Numbered from the stretch's first letter, positions 33,627-43,496 are shown. The stretch: 64,000 bases of DNA from Caballeronia sordidicola (GCF_000729995.1 NZ_JNFG01000020.1:186001-250000); one strand, 5' to 3'. Notes: a model not told the origin generated them from the sequence alone. A program made the numbers and translations.

Positions 33627-36600
33627 TCAATGAAAGTCCCGGCTCACGCTCGTCAACCCACCCAGCAGATACGACATATCCACCAGCCGCTGCGCGACAA
33701 GATGTCGAACCTCACCCTCGCATTGCCACGTACCGTACACAGCCAGCAACGTCGAACCAAGTGCCTCGCGGCGCTGCTTCTCCAGCAAGCTCGGCCACAC
33801 GATCACGTTGACGTTGCCGGTCTCATCTTCAATGGTCACGAACATCACACCCTTCGCCGTTCCAGGCCGTTGACGCACGGTCACGAGTCCGCATCCGCGC
33901 GCTAACTTCCCGTTCCTGTAATCACGCAACGTAGCAGCCGACATCAAGCGCAGTTCAAGCAACGCCGGCCGCAACAGTTCAAGCGGATGACGTCCGAGCG
34001 ACAGACCCGTAGCCTTGTAGTCGCTGACAATATCCTCAGCTTCAGAGGGTGCGCCGAGCAGAGGCGTGACATCTTCCACGTGTGTATCGTTGAGCATGTC
34101 TTTATCGGGCACGGCCGCCACGGATTGCCATAACGCTTCCCGTCGATTGCCGGCAAGCGTAGTCAACGCGTTGGCAGCAGCCAGCGCCTGCAAGTCATGA
34201 CGGTCAAGTTGTGCCCGTTGCGCGAGGTCACCCACGTTGTCGAACTGACGCACGCTACGCGCCGTTTCAATACGCTCAGCCGCACCATCGCGCATTCCGC
34301 GAAGCAGCGATAGCCCCAGCCGCACAGCAGGCCTGCTGTCATCGCCGCGACATTCATCCGGATATTCAAGCACCGAGTCCCAGCCGCTTACTGTCACGTC
34401 GGCGGGAAACACGACCACACCATGGCGCTTCGCATCCTGCACGAGTTGCGAAGGGGAGTAGAAACCCATCGGTTGCGAGTTCAGCATGGCCGCGAGAAAC
34501 GCCGCCGGTTCATGTCGCTTCAACCAACTGCTGACATACACCAGCAGCGCAAAACTCGCCGCATGGCTTTCAGGAAAACCATATTCACCAAAGCCCTTGA
34601 TCTGCTCGAAAATAGCTTCTGCAAAAGCCTTTTTATAACCGCGCTCGATCATGCCGTTCACAATCCGGTCATAATATTTCCCCAGACCGCCTTTGCGTTT
34701 CCACGCGGCCATTGCCCGCCGCAATGCATCGGCCTCACCCGCTGTGAACCCGGCTGCGATCATCGCGATCTGCATGACCTGTTCCTGAAATATCGGTACG
34801 CCCAAGGTTCTTTCGAGCGCGACCTTCAGATCGTCGTTTGGAAAACTCACCGGCTCCAAACCCTGACGCCGCCGCAAATACGGATGCACCGCGCCACCTT
34901 GAATAGGACCAGGCCGTACGATCGCAACCTCGATCACCAGATCGTAAAACTCCTTCGGCCGCAGTCGCGGCAACATCGACATCTGCGCCCGCGATTCAAT
35001 CTGAAACACGCCGATAGTGTCCGCCTGCGAGATCATCTCGTAGGTCGCTTCATCTTTTGGCGGGATGTCCTGCATCTCGAAGCGCTCACCGCGTTTCTCC
35101 GAGACAATATCGAGCGTGCGTCGAATGGCCGACAGCATGCCGAGCGCGAGCACATCGACTTTTAAAAGCCCCAGCGCTTCCAGATCGTCCTTGTCCCACT
35201 GGATCACGCTGCGATCCACCATAGCCGCATTTTCGATAGGAACCAGCCGCGTCAGTTTCTCCCGGCTGATCACAAACCCGCCGGAATGCTGCGACAGATG
35301 CCGCGGAAAATTCAGCAATTGCGCAGCCAGCGACGCCCACGATTGAATCAACGGATTCTCCGGATCAAGCCCGGATTCGGTGAAGCGCTGCAGCAGGTCA
35401 TGACTGGTATCGAACCACTGATGCGACTTCGCGACGCGATCCACAATCTGCGGATCGACGCCCAGCGCCTTGCCCGTCTCACGCAATGCGCCACGCGGCC
35501 GATACGTCGACACCGCCGCTGCAATCGCCGTGCGATCACGCCCATATTTCCGATAGATATACTGGATCACTTCCTCGCGCCGCTGATGCTCGAAGTCGAC
35601 ATCAATATCCGGCGGCTCACCACGCTCCTTGCTGATAAACCGTTCGAACAGCATGTTGCCGCGCGCCGGATCCACTTCGGTCACGCCGAGGCAATAACAC
35701 ACGGCGGAGTTCGCCGCGGAACCACGCCCCTGGCAAAGAATGTTTTCGCTGCGGGCAAAGCGGACGAGGTCATAGACGGTGAGGAAATACGCCTCGTATT
35801 TCATATGCTCGATCAACTCGAGTTCATGTTCTATCTGCGCCTGCACCTTGTGCTCAATGCCGAGCGGAAAACGCCGATGCGCGCCAATATAGGTTTCCTG
35901 CCGCAAATAAGCGGCGTGGGTATAACCGGCCGGCACGATCTCGTCCGGATAGTCGTAACGCAAATCATCGAGTGAAAATGTGCAGCGCGTGAGCACGTTG
36001 AGGGTTTCGCCAAGCGTGTATTCCGGATAGAGATTCGCGAGCCTCAACCTGGAGCGCAGATGTTGTTCGGCGTTCGGCGCGAGATCGTAACCACATTCCG
36101 ACACCGGTTTGCCGATACGAATTGCCGTCATGGTGTCCTGCAGCGGCTTGCGCGAACGCACGTGCATCACCACGTTGCCGGTCGCCACCACGGGCACCTT
36201 ATGAAACGCAGCCACGTGCTCGACGGTCCCCCGATGCATGTCATCGAGTGCGCGCTGGTGCAGCGTCAATCCAACCCACGCGCGCTGAGGAAACGTGGTG
36301 TCGAGCCATTCAATCTGGGCATCGAGCGCAGTCTGCTTTGCGGGGAAATCGGGTACGAGGATCGCGAGACAATCGGGCATGCCGCGCAGATGTGTGAACT
36401 CTTTATCGGGGCGTGCCAGATCGTTCGGCGTGAGCAGGTATGCGCCTTTTTTCGACCGCATGCGGGCAATGGTGATGAGCTCGGACAAATTGCCGTATCC
36501 ATTGCGGTTCGTCGCCAGCAAAATGAGTCCGAAGGCCGGCGAAAGATCCGCGTTGACGAGCTTGAAATACGAGCCGATCACCAGTGGAAAATTCAGATTC

Positions 36601-36788
36601 TTCGCCTCCACATGCGCGCGTACGACACCCGCGAGCGAGCATTCATCGGTGATCGCCAAGCCGGCATAACCGAGTTGCGCCGCCCGCGCGACCAACTCCT
36701 CTCCACGCGATGCTCCGTGAAGGAACGTGAAGTTGGAAAACGCGAAAAGCTCCGCATACGCGGGCAGCATGGAGAAGGTTGTATCCAC
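33627..36788 (-). CDS. dnaE2: Error-prone DNA polymerase DnaE2 (ImuC)
   Basis: This 1053-residue alpha-subunit-type polymerase begins with a PHP domain (AELFAFSNFTFLHGASRGEELV, ITDECSLAGVVRAH). The catalytic PDIDVDFEHQRREEVIQYI supplies the palm aspartates, and an OB-fold lies at the C-terminus (GLVTVRQRPGTAKGVMFVTIEDETG). It is about 100 residues shorter than replicative DnaE, as expected for DnaE2. The start is GTG, 6 bases after the ImuB stop. It works with ImuA and ImuB in SOS-induced translesion synthesis. The promoter is the LexA-controlled one upstream of imuA. Confidence 0.93.
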   Translation of the reverse strand: MDTTFSMLPAYAELFAFSNFTFLHGASRGEELVARAAQLGYAGLAITDECSLAGVVRAHVEAKNLNFPLVIGSYFKLVNADLSPAFGLILLATNRNGYGNLSELITIARMRSKKGAYLLTPNDLARPDKEFTHLRGMPDCLAILVPDFPAKQTALDAQIEWLDTTFPQRAWVGLTLHQRALDDMHRGTVEHVAAFHKVPVVATGNVVMHVRSRKPLQDTMTAIRIGKPVSECGYDLAPNAEQHLRSRLRLANLYPEYTLGETLNVLTRCTFSLDDLRYDYPDEIVPAGYTHAAYLRQETYIGAHRRFPLGIEHKVQAQIEHELELIEHMKYEAYFLTVYDLVRFARSENILCQGRGSAANSAVCYCLGVTEVDPARGNMLFERFISKERGEPPDIDVDFEHQRREEVIQYIYRKYGRDRTAIAAAVSTYRPRGALRETGKALGVDPQIVDRVAKSHQWFDTSHDLLQRFTESGLDPENPLIQSWASLAAQLLNFPRHLSQHSGGFVISREKLTRLVPIENAAMVDRSVIQWDKDDLEALGLLKVDVLALGMLSAIRRTLDIVSEKRGERFEMQDIPPKDEATYEMISQADTIGVFQIESRAQMSMLPRLRPKEFYDLVIEVAIVRPGPIQGGAVHPYLRRRQGLEPVSFPNDDLKVALERTLGVPIFQEQVMQIAMIAAGFTAGEADALRRAMAAWKRKGGLGKYYDRIVNGMIERGYKKAFAEAIFEQIKGFGEYGFPESHAASFALLVYVSSWLKRHEPAAFLAAMLNSQPMGFYSPSQLVQDAKRHGVVVFPADVTVSGWDSVLEYPDECRGDDSRPAVRLGLSLLRGMRDGAAERIETARSVRQFDNVGDLAQRAQLDRHDLQALAAANALTTLAGNRREALWQSVAAVPDKDMLNDTHVEDVTPLLGAPSEAEDIVSDYKATGLSLGRHPLELLRPALLELRLMSAATLRDYRNGKLARGCGLVTVRQRPGTAKGVMFVTIEDETGNVNVIVWPSLLEKQRREALGSTLLAVYGTWQCEGEVRHLVAQRLVDMSYLLGGLTSVSRDFH

Positions 36789-36794
36789 GATTCA

Positions 36795-38288
36795 TCATCC
36801 AAACAGACCGTGGAGAAACCAGCGCGGGTCTTCGGCCTCCGCACTGCCGGGCCGCTCGCGATAAATCCAGTAGCAACTTTGATCGCTGGCTTGCGCGACG
36901 AAATAATCGCGGCTGGTCAAACCGCCGTCGAACCATCCTGCCTCGATGCGTTCAGCCGGCGACACCAGTTTCAGCGACGACCCATAAAACGGCCGATGGC
37001 TTTTCATCATCAATTGCAACGGCTTTTCAAGCAGCCACGCCGGGCGCGGCAGATCGGACGGCACGGCTTCAAGCTTTTGCGGAAGGGTGGTATCGGTGAC
37101 GGAGATCCATCGGTTCGCCTGTTCCGGCCGGTAATCCGATGAAGGCGCCGCACGCAGCACGTTCTCGGCACCCAGCCGCGCCACCAGCAATTCGAGCAAC
37201 CGATTGTGGTCTTCAGGCGAGCCGCCGGGTTCGGGAAAGAGCGTCTCGGTAGGCGGTTCGGCAGGCTGTATTTTTGCGGCGCTCAGGCGCAGCGCGATCA
37301 CAGGCGCCACGAGTTCCGTGCGGCCAAGCCGCTCCTTGAACAAGCGAACGAGATGTTCTTCGTGCCAGGTCGGTTCGGCGAGGGCGATCTGGATAACGGT
37401 GGGATCGATGGCATCGCGGCCGCGCTCGTGTTCCAGCGTGAGCGTGGCGTGCGTGAGCGCCAGTTGCTGCGTGCTCAGCCAGCCGCACAATTGCACGATC
37501 AACCGGCGCGCGGCAAACAACATGGCTTCCGCATGCTCAATGCGATCGGGCAACTCGATGCGCGCGCTGAAAGCCGGCGGCACGGCCAGCCATTCATAGA
37601 GTTCGGGCGCGAGACCATAAGCGCGATCGAGCGAATCCAGCAGCGCGACACCGCAGCGTTTCTTCAAGCCGGCACGCGGCAGGCGGCGGATGTCGTTCAG
37701 CGTCTTGCAACCGAGTCCCGTGAACCAGTCCCTGAAAGCCCGCACTTCCGGCGCGGCGTGGAACGGCAGCGTTCCGAGCTTGCGTTCGAGCGACGTCATT
37801 TTCAGCACGCGCCGCTTGCCGAGGTGAGCGCTCTGGGTGCTTTTGGCCAGCAGCCACGCGCCCTGGCCGGTCGGCGCCGTACTTAAACGCGCCGTCACGC
37901 CGATGGCATCGACAATGTCCCGCATCTGATGACACAGCCGCACGATGCCGCCGAAGAGCCGCAAGCTCGCCGTGACGTCGATAACAATGGTTTCCTCATC
38001 GCAGAGCGTGACCATGGGTGAGAATTTCATCAGGGAAAAAGCTACCTCGCGCATCAAGTCGTTTTCCCGGCTTAACTCGCGCTCGAACATGAGGGTGTCG
38101 GGCGAGAGGGTGAGGACGCCACCGCGTTTCATGCCGATACACACGCCGGCCTCGCGAGCGCCCACGTCAGCGATAGAGACCGTGTCGCGGTCGAGGACGA
38201 CGCAGCCGTGCTCAGCACTACGCGACCAGCGTGGACGAAACACTTCCAGCGACAACCGGGGTAGATGTATGCCGACGTACACGGGCAT
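36795..38288 (-). CDS. imuB: Y-family polymerase-like protein ImuB
   Basis: This 497-residue protein has a Y-family fold but opens GIHLPRLSLEVF, where active polymerases have a metal-binding Asp. It is therefore probably catalytically inactive, as is known for ImuB, and acts as a hub linking DnaE2 to the beta clamp. The start at 38288 overlaps the end of imuA by 71 bases, an unusually long overlap that suggests translational coupling. It is the middle gene of the SOS operon. Confidence 0.9.
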   Translation of the reverse strand: MPVYVGIHLPRLSLEVFRPRWSRSAEHGCVVLDRDTVSIADVGAREAGVCIGMKRGGVLTLSPDTLMFERELSRENDLMREVAFSLMKFSPMVTLCDEETIVIDVTASLRLFGGIVRLCHQMRDIVDAIGVTARLSTAPTGQGAWLLAKSTQSAHLGKRRVLKMTSLERKLGTLPFHAAPEVRAFRDWFTGLGCKTLNDIRRLPRAGLKKRCGVALLDSLDRAYGLAPELYEWLAVPPAFSARIELPDRIEHAEAMLFAARRLIVQLCGWLSTQQLALTHATLTLEHERGRDAIDPTVIQIALAEPTWHEEHLVRLFKERLGRTELVAPVIALRLSAAKIQPAEPPTETLFPEPGGSPEDHNRLLELLVARLGAENVLRAAPSSDYRPEQANRWISVTDTTLPQKLEAVPSDLPRPAWLLEKPLQLMMKSHRPFYGSSLKLVSPAERIEAGWFDGGLTSRDYFVAQASDQSCYWIYRERPGSAEAEDPRWFLHGLFG

Positions 38289-38925
38289 AGGGACTCAGCA
38301 GGACGGGGGAGGGTTGCAAAATGACGGACAGTCTTTCGGCGCGGATCGGGCCTTTGCGCTTGATGATGTCGACAGCAATACCGTCGCCGGCCGGCCGCAC
38401 GCACAGCCTCAACGTGGCCGGTGACGAATCCGCCGCGCTCGCGAGCGGGCGCACCATCAGGAATAGCGTTTCAGAGGATTGCGCGGCCATATGCAGGCGC
38501 CGTAGCGACTCCGTGCGCGCGTATTGCTGCCAGAAGATAAGCGCCCCGCAACTGCCGGTCTTGAGGATTTGCTCGGCTGACCACAACGCGTCAGCCAGTT
38601 TCGATGCACGCACCTGGAGCAGCTTGTCGAGCGGTACACCTAGATACGCAAAAGCGAGAGAGTTCGGCATGTGAGGTGGTTGCACGAAGGCGATAGGGCG
38701 GCGGCTTACCGCGGCGAGCGCCGGGCGTAACAGCCTGACTTCGCCCACGCCCGGTTGCTGCACCAGCAACTCGATCAGCGTTCCCAGAGGCCAGCCGCCA
38801 CCCGGCAGTTCGGCCGACAGCACGGCATAACCCGTGTCGACCGTTTGCCCATGCGAGCGCGCGAGCTGCGACCCGCGCCACAAGGCGGGGTGGATGTCTT
38901 CGACGTTCTTGAGCAGGGCTGACAT
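38218..38925 (-). CDS. imuA: ImuA, SOS mutagenesis accessory protein
   Basis: This 235-residue protein is a RecA/SulA-like member of the ImuA family (IHPALWRGSQLA opening, GGGWPLGTLIELL, RLLRPALAAV). It is the first gene of the operon, with a perfect LexA site 11 bases upstream of the ATG. Its 3' end runs 71 bases into imuB. In the known system, ImuA, ImuB and DnaE2 together carry out damage-induced mutagenic synthesis. Confidence 0.9.
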   Translation of the reverse strand: MSALLKNVEDIHPALWRGSQLARSHGQTVDTGYAVLSAELPGGGWPLGTLIELLVQQPGVGEVRLLRPALAAVSRRPIAFVQPPHMPNSLAFAYLGVPLDKLLQVRASKLADALWSAEQILKTGSCGALIFWQQYARTESLRRLHMAAQSSETLFLMVRPLASAADSSPATLRLCVRPAGDGIAVDIIKRKGPIRAERLSVILQPSPVLLSPYARVRRHTSTPVVAGSVSSTLVA

Positions 38926-38936
38926 GGTAAATTTAA

Positions 38937-38952
38937 CTGTATGGATGTACAG
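38937..38952 (-). promoter_or_regulatory. LexA (SOS) box of the imu operon
   Basis: CTGTATGGATGTACAG has the full CTGT-N8-ACAG consensus. It lies 11 bases before the imuA start codon, so LexA would block initiation until DNA damage. Confidence 0.9.
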
Positions 38953-39065
38953 TACTTTACCTTGAATTGATCGATTCTGAACTGCCCCTTTTTAAACGTC
39001 GGCGACGAAAACCGAGAGGAAATTATGACCGGCGAATGGTGCGAAAACGGTAGGGAGAATGCGCG

Positions 39066-39974
39066 GTGAGCATCCTGGTTGGCACGGCTTCATGGACAGA
39101 TCCCACGCTGATCAAGTGCAAGCGTTTTTATCCGCCTGGCTGTTCGAGCGCGGAGGCGCGGTTGCGTCATTACGCGTCCGTGTTCCCGTTGGTGGAGGTC
39201 GATTCCAGCTATTACGCCATGCCTAACGCCGCGAATTCGGTGTTGTGGGCTGAGCGGACACCGCCCGGGTTTGTGTTCAACATCAAGGCGTTTCGCTTGT
39301 TCACGGGGCATCAGACCGCACGAGACATGTTCCCGCCGGACATCCAGCCACTTCTGCCGCAGAACGGCAAGACAAGCCTGTATTACAAGGATTTGCCGGG
39401 TGAGTTGCAGCAGGAATTATGGTGCCGGTACTTCGAAGCCGTTGAGCCGCTTCGTGTTGCCGGCAAGCTCGGCGCGGTGCATTTCCAGTTCGCGCCGTGG
39501 GTGATCTGCAATCCCCACGGCATCCGGCATGTCGAGCACTGTGCAGACGTCATGAGTGCAATGGACGGCTACACTATGGCGGTTGAATTTCGTAACCAGA
39601 CCTGGTTCGACGAAAAGCGCCGCGACTCCACGCTCGCCATGGAACGTGAGCGCGGGCTGGTGAATGTGGTGGTGGATGAACCGCAGGGGGCGAGTAACAG
39701 CATCCCCGCCATTTGGGAAACAACGCATCCGCGGCTGGCGCTGATTCGCATGCATGGACGCAATCAGGACACATGGAATATCAAAGGCGCGGTTGCATCG
39801 TCGTCGAGATTTCACTACGAGTACAACGACGATGAACTTGATTCGCTAGCTAGTCAGATCATCGAAATTTCGAAAGCGGTTGAATCGACGCATGTGGTTT
39901 TTAATACCAACTACGAGGACCAGGGGCAGAGGAATGCGACGAAGTTGATGGGTATTCTCGGGGTTGCGGCGTAG
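39066..39974 (+). CDS. DUF72 (YecE-type) protein
   Basis: This 302-residue barrel-type protein matches DUF72: ILVGTASWTDPTLIKCKRFYPP, VEVDSSYYAMP, FNIKAFRLFTGH, and the C-terminal YVVFNTNYEDQGQRNA-like segment (HVVFNTNYEDQGQ). The biochemical role is unknown. The start is GTG with GGGAG upstream. It lies at the left border of the 40-43 kb accessory patch. Confidence 0.88.
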   Translation: MSILVGTASWTDPTLIKCKRFYPPGCSSAEARLRHYASVFPLVEVDSSYYAMPNAANSVLWAERTPPGFVFNIKAFRLFTGHQTARDMFPPDIQPLLPQNGKTSLYYKDLPGELQQELWCRYFEAVEPLRVAGKLGAVHFQFAPWVICNPHGIRHVEHCADVMSAMDGYTMAVEFRNQTWFDEKRRDSTLAMERERGLVNVVVDEPQGASNSIPAIWETTHPRLALIRMHGRNQDTWNIKGAVASSSRFHYEYNDDELDSLASQIIEISKAVESTHVVFNTNYEDQGQRNATKLMGILGVAA

Positions 39975-40027
39975 TTGCCATGAGCGTGAGGCGTTGATCT
40001 ACATGCTTCCAACGTCCTCCGAAGAAG

Positions 40028-40189
40028 ATGGTGGTTGAGAGGAAGCGGGAGGAGTACGAAGCTGAAGTCTCGGCGGCAGATCAGACCAAGGATATAGAAA
40101 ACGGAATGGTTTACGTTCGACGCATCCGTAATAACCTTTTTCATGATGGGAGCGTGTCAGTCACGATGAGTCAAATTGTGACGAATTAA
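40028..40189 (+). pseudogene. Fragment carrying a HEPN-like R-x4-H motif
   Basis: This 53-codon frame reads VYVRRIRNNLFHDGS near its end. RNNLFH fits the Rx4-6H catalytic motif of HEPN-domain RNases, and VRNNLFHGG-like endings are common in such proteins. An in-frame stop at 39995-39997 closes the frame upstream, and there is no clear ribosome site. I read it as the 3' remnant of a HEPN protein gene, not a complete gene. Confidence 0.45.
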
Positions 40190-40251
40190 TTGTAGATTCG
40201 TTTATGGTCTTTCGCGCTAGCGGATATACTTTCTAGCCCGTGCGAACGAAC

Positions 40252-40286
40252 AATAGTGTTTGACACAAGACAGTAGAGTTTGACAT
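40252..40286 (+). repeat. Two 20-bp-spaced repeats, possible element-end remnant
   Basis: AATAGTGTTTGACA at 40252-40265 and AGTAGAGTTTGACA at 40272-40285 share TAGnGTTTGACA at an exact 20-base period. The pattern resembles transposase-binding sites at an IS end. No matching inverted copy was found on the 43 kb side. Confidence 0.4.
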
Positions 40287-40401
40287 GGGCGTTGTGCTGG
40301 CCAGTTGCGAAAAACCGGAATTGACCTGACCGGGTCGTTGCGCCAAGGCTCCGCTCGGTCTGCGTGCCTACGGCGTTAGGTTACTTTCAACGTTAAGATT
40401 C

Positions 40402-41127
40402 ATGAGGCCCACTGTGCGTCACGATGCGGAGATTTCAATTCAAGAGTCAAAAGGAATGAATGGCATTTACCCATGCCTTGAGTGCGGTAGAGATACTTCA
40501 CACTCGGTTCAGTCGATTGTGAACTCCAACCACTTCGAGGGGCTTGCTCAGTTTTGGGACCACTACCTTACTGTGCGCTGTAATGGATGTGGAACGGTAA
40601 GCTTCTGCCACGTTTCAAAGTGCAGCGAAGAGGAAGATTACGATGAAAGAGGCCAACCCATTCTCGTTCAGCATAAGACGCACTATCCCGGTTTCCCAGA
40701 AACATGGCAGTCACAGATCGAGCATTTTGTGGAAGTCAGCCGAATTCAAGAGCTAGAGAGCTTCCAACCAAATCGCCCGCTCGACACCGCCAGGCTGACG
40801 CAAATGTTGGCTGAGCTGAATCGCTCATATGAAAGTCACTCGTTTCTCTCGTGCATTTTTTTGATTCGCGCGATCCTTGACCACGTTCCTCCTATTTTTG
40901 GTTTAGGAAGTTTTGCGGAGATCGCGAACAATTACGCTGGCGGTGGCAAGTCGTTTCGGGAGTCTATGCAACACCTGGGGAATTCCTCGCGAAAGATTGC
41001 GGATTCATACTTGCACACTCGAATCCGTCCCAAAGAGTCTTTGCCGACGAAGACGCAAGTGGAATTCAGAGCAGATATCGATGTTCTGGTTGGCGAAGTT
41101 ATCCGCATCTTGCGAGCAAAACCTTAA
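40402..41127 (+). CDS. Zinc-ribbon protein, DUF4145-like
   Basis: This 241-residue protein has a CxxC...CxxC zinc ribbon (C25, C28, C60, C63) and a helical C-terminal half (RPLDTARLTQMLAELNRSYESHSFLSCIFLIRAILDHV). The layout is like DUF4145-type proteins found near restriction and defence genes. I see no catalytic HEPN Rx4-6H motif. The ATG at 40402 lacks a ribosome site; the ATG at 40456 (codon 19) is also possible, with AAGGA abutting it too closely. Codon use is less G+C-biased than in neighbouring core genes. It lies 239 bp upstream of the DUF4365/TPR gene. Function not established. Confidence 0.65.
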   Translation: MRPTVRHDAEISIQESKGMNGIYPCLECGRDTSHSVQSIVNSNHFEGLAQFWDHYLTVRCNGCGTVSFCHVSKCSEEEDYDERGQPILVQHKTHYPGFPETWQSQIEHFVEVSRIQELESFQPNRPLDTARLTQMLAELNRSYESHSFLSCIFLIRAILDHVPPIFGLGSFAEIANNYAGGGKSFRESMQHLGNSSRKIADSYLHTRIRPKESLPTKTQVEFRADIDVLVGEVIRILRAKP

Positions 41128-41366
41128 CAAGTCCGGAAACGCGGACTTGTGTAATCGGCGCATAGCACCGTATGCACGACTGGAGAGCCTAAAAATTTGT
41201 GCCAAATTCTTTTGCCGCAAGATCGCTGCTCCGATCGAATTCAATTATGTTCGTGTCGACCTCTATTTCGTTGGAACGCAATCGCGTGTGTCGCTAGATA
41301 TTTGATTTTATTTGGAGGCGTTGTGTCAACTCTATTGTTCCTTCACAGATCGCTGACGGCGGGATC

Positions 41367-43274
41367 ATGACGACGCAACGAGTACGTAATCACGAACTAG
41401 AGGATCGGTCACTGGCCGCACTTCGTTTGGCGGTGCCCGCCAAGTGGGTTGTCCATGACTTCCAGTCCGACTACGGGATCGATGTCCAGTTTGAGTTGTT
41501 CGATGAAAGTGGTCTGGCAACAGGGCTTAGGTGCTATGGACAGTTGAAGGCGACCGACAGCGCTGAAGAGGAGGACACGCTATCTCTGGATCGCGATCAC
41601 TTTGAATATTGGTCGTCGCACATGGATCCCGTATTGCTATTTCGCTACTACGAGGAAAACCAGACGATCCATTGGTGCTGGATACATGAGGTCGCTTGGT
41701 CCCTGAAGCCCCACGCAAACAGTTTGTCGGTGGTGCGGTTTCTTCGCCTTTGGAATCGGAATACTTCCGCAAAGGATATTCACGACTTCCTCGCAAAGAG
41801 AGGACAAGCGCTGGCCTCCCGCCTGCAACCGCCATTTGCAGTGGCAATCGTCAGCGCGTCGCTGCCGCGACCGGAGCTCTTTGCGTTTGCAGAGGCTCTC
41901 GGAAAAGCGGTGAACCGACACCTGTTTGAGGTAATAGCTGGTGACCAGCCGGACGCCGCCTTCAAAGTCTTCGTCGAAAACACGACCATTGCTACGACCC
42001 ACCTCGGGCTGCCTGGGCTCGTGGTCTCCCTTGAAGATGCGCCACACGATCAGCATTCGCTCGTGTGGCTGCTGATATTCCTGACTGCCTGCCGATATGA
42101 CAGGATACTTGCCGCTCGACCCTTGGCGCAGAGTCATGCTGCACTCCTAGTGCAAGAGGCACGCGGTCCGCTATTGGCGCATGTGGTAGACGCCATGGCT
42201 TATGCGCTAGGCGTTAAGGAAGCGGCGGCAAAGTTAGAGCCATTCAAAACTGCTACCTCCGCGGAGGCGCAGATGGACCAGCCTCTTCTTTTCTGCGCGC
42301 TATTTACAGCGGCCGATCGTTACGGACAGATTGACGAGTGGGCTGAGATGCTTAAGGAGGCTCGCGAGTCGTCCGATGACGCAGGCCAGAAAGCTGCCAT
42401 CTCTTATAGCTTGGGAAACACACTTGCGGCCATGAAGCGATGGAAGGAGGCGGCAGATGCATTCAGGGCCGCATCTTCGTACGACGCGGACTACCTTGTA
42501 CGTCCGTACTTTCATTGTGACCTGGGCGCCTCCCTTTTTGAGAGCGCGGACTATACGGGCGCTGTCGCTCATTATCGGCAGGCGCTCGAATTGGACGACG
42601 ATAAAGAGACACGCTACTTCTTAGGCGACTCGCTTTTCTGTATGGGTAACTTTGCTGCCGCCCAGTGCGAACTGCGCAAGGCCATGGAGCAGGGCATCAA
42701 TCCCGACTCACAGGCCCATGCAATCCTTCTGGTGCTGCTATGCACTGAGATGATAGAGCAATGGCACGTCGATATGGTTGTTGCTCCAAGTCACTATGAG
42801 GGCGGACTCGAGGACGTTGAGAGACTAACGCAAAAGCGGGAGGCGGATTTCGACGCCCTGCTCACTGAGTTACTAACCGAGCATGGCGGCAGCGGACTCT
42901 TCAATTTCAATGCGGGGCATGCGTCTATCGTTGCAGGAAGGCACCAAACCGCAGCTTTGAGGTACTTTCACTGCGGTCTTCGCCAACGGGGAGACGCTGA
43001 AGCATGGGCGCTGGGAATTGTCTGCGCGATGCAAAGCGGAGATAGCATGCTTATGGCGCTAGGTATGACCGTCGGCTACTCTTTTTGTGGCGAAAGCGTC
43101 ATACACGAGTATTTGCAGCACTGCCGCCCACAGGGATTGCGGCCGCAGGATCTTCAGCAGTGGCATCAACAAATAATTGACGCGTTCCGCACCGCGAGAC
43201 GAGACGCTCGGCGCCCACTGACTATTCGTTTGTGGGGTGACGAGGGGATGCACAGCGTGGACGTCATGCTATGA
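41367..43274 (+). CDS. DUF4365 nuclease-like protein with TPR repeats
   Basis: This 635-residue protein has an N-terminal DUF4365 domain that reads as a PD-(D/E)xK-type core: E12, then SDYGID (D39), then YGQLKAT (Q59, K61). The middle is an undefined alpha/beta region. Residues about 340-470 contain TPR-type helices (YSLGNTLAAMKRWKEAADAFRAAS, CDLGASLFESADYTGAVAHYRQALEL). Such proteins are candidate nucleases with a protein-interaction tail. The gene lies in a patch of lower G+C with a zinc-ribbon neighbour, between core genes. A defence role is inferred from domain type and context only. Confidence 0.75.
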   Translation: MTTQRVRNHELEDRSLAALRLAVPAKWVVHDFQSDYGIDVQFELFDESGLATGLRCYGQLKATDSAEEEDTLSLDRDHFEYWSSHMDPVLLFRYYEENQTIHWCWIHEVAWSLKPHANSLSVVRFLRLWNRNTSAKDIHDFLAKRGQALASRLQPPFAVAIVSASLPRPELFAFAEALGKAVNRHLFEVIAGDQPDAAFKVFVENTTIATTHLGLPGLVVSLEDAPHDQHSLVWLLIFLTACRYDRILAARPLAQSHAALLVQEARGPLLAHVVDAMAYALGVKEAAAKLEPFKTATSAEAQMDQPLLFCALFTAADRYGQIDEWAEMLKEARESSDDAGQKAAISYSLGNTLAAMKRWKEAADAFRAASSYDADYLVRPYFHCDLGASLFESADYTGAVAHYRQALELDDDKETRYFLGDSLFCMGNFAAAQCELRKAMEQGINPDSQAHAILLVLLCTEMIEQWHVDMVVAPSHYEGGLEDVERLTQKREADFDALLTELLTEHGGSGLFNFNAGHASIVAGRHQTAALRYFHCGLRQRGDAEAWALGIVCAMQSGDSMLMALGMTVGYSFCGESVIHEYLQHCRPQGLRPQDLQQWHQQIIDAFRTARRDARRPLTIRLWGDEGMHSVDVML

Positions 43275-43496
43275 CACGCCGATAGATCACTCAACGGTCG
43301 GCGGTATGGGTTGGAGGGTCGCCTTTTGGGTCGACCGCTCCACGAGAACACGTCCGGCAATTGCTTGGGGCAATTCTCGAATGTGGTTAACGACCCCGGG
43401 CATAAAGGAGCCGGCGCGACGAGCCAACCTGGTATTCGTTTCGTCACTTTCAAGACGTGTCATTTGGAAAGCAATCGCGAAAATAAATCCCGTAGG

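Larger units (their letters stand above)
39975..40401. other. Accessory-patch left border: gene fragment and short repeats
   Basis: This spacer contains a 53-codon fragment at 40028-40189, two 20-bp-spaced repeats at 40252-40286, and a remainder with no readable gene. It looks like scar tissue from several insertions and losses. Confidence 0.5.
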
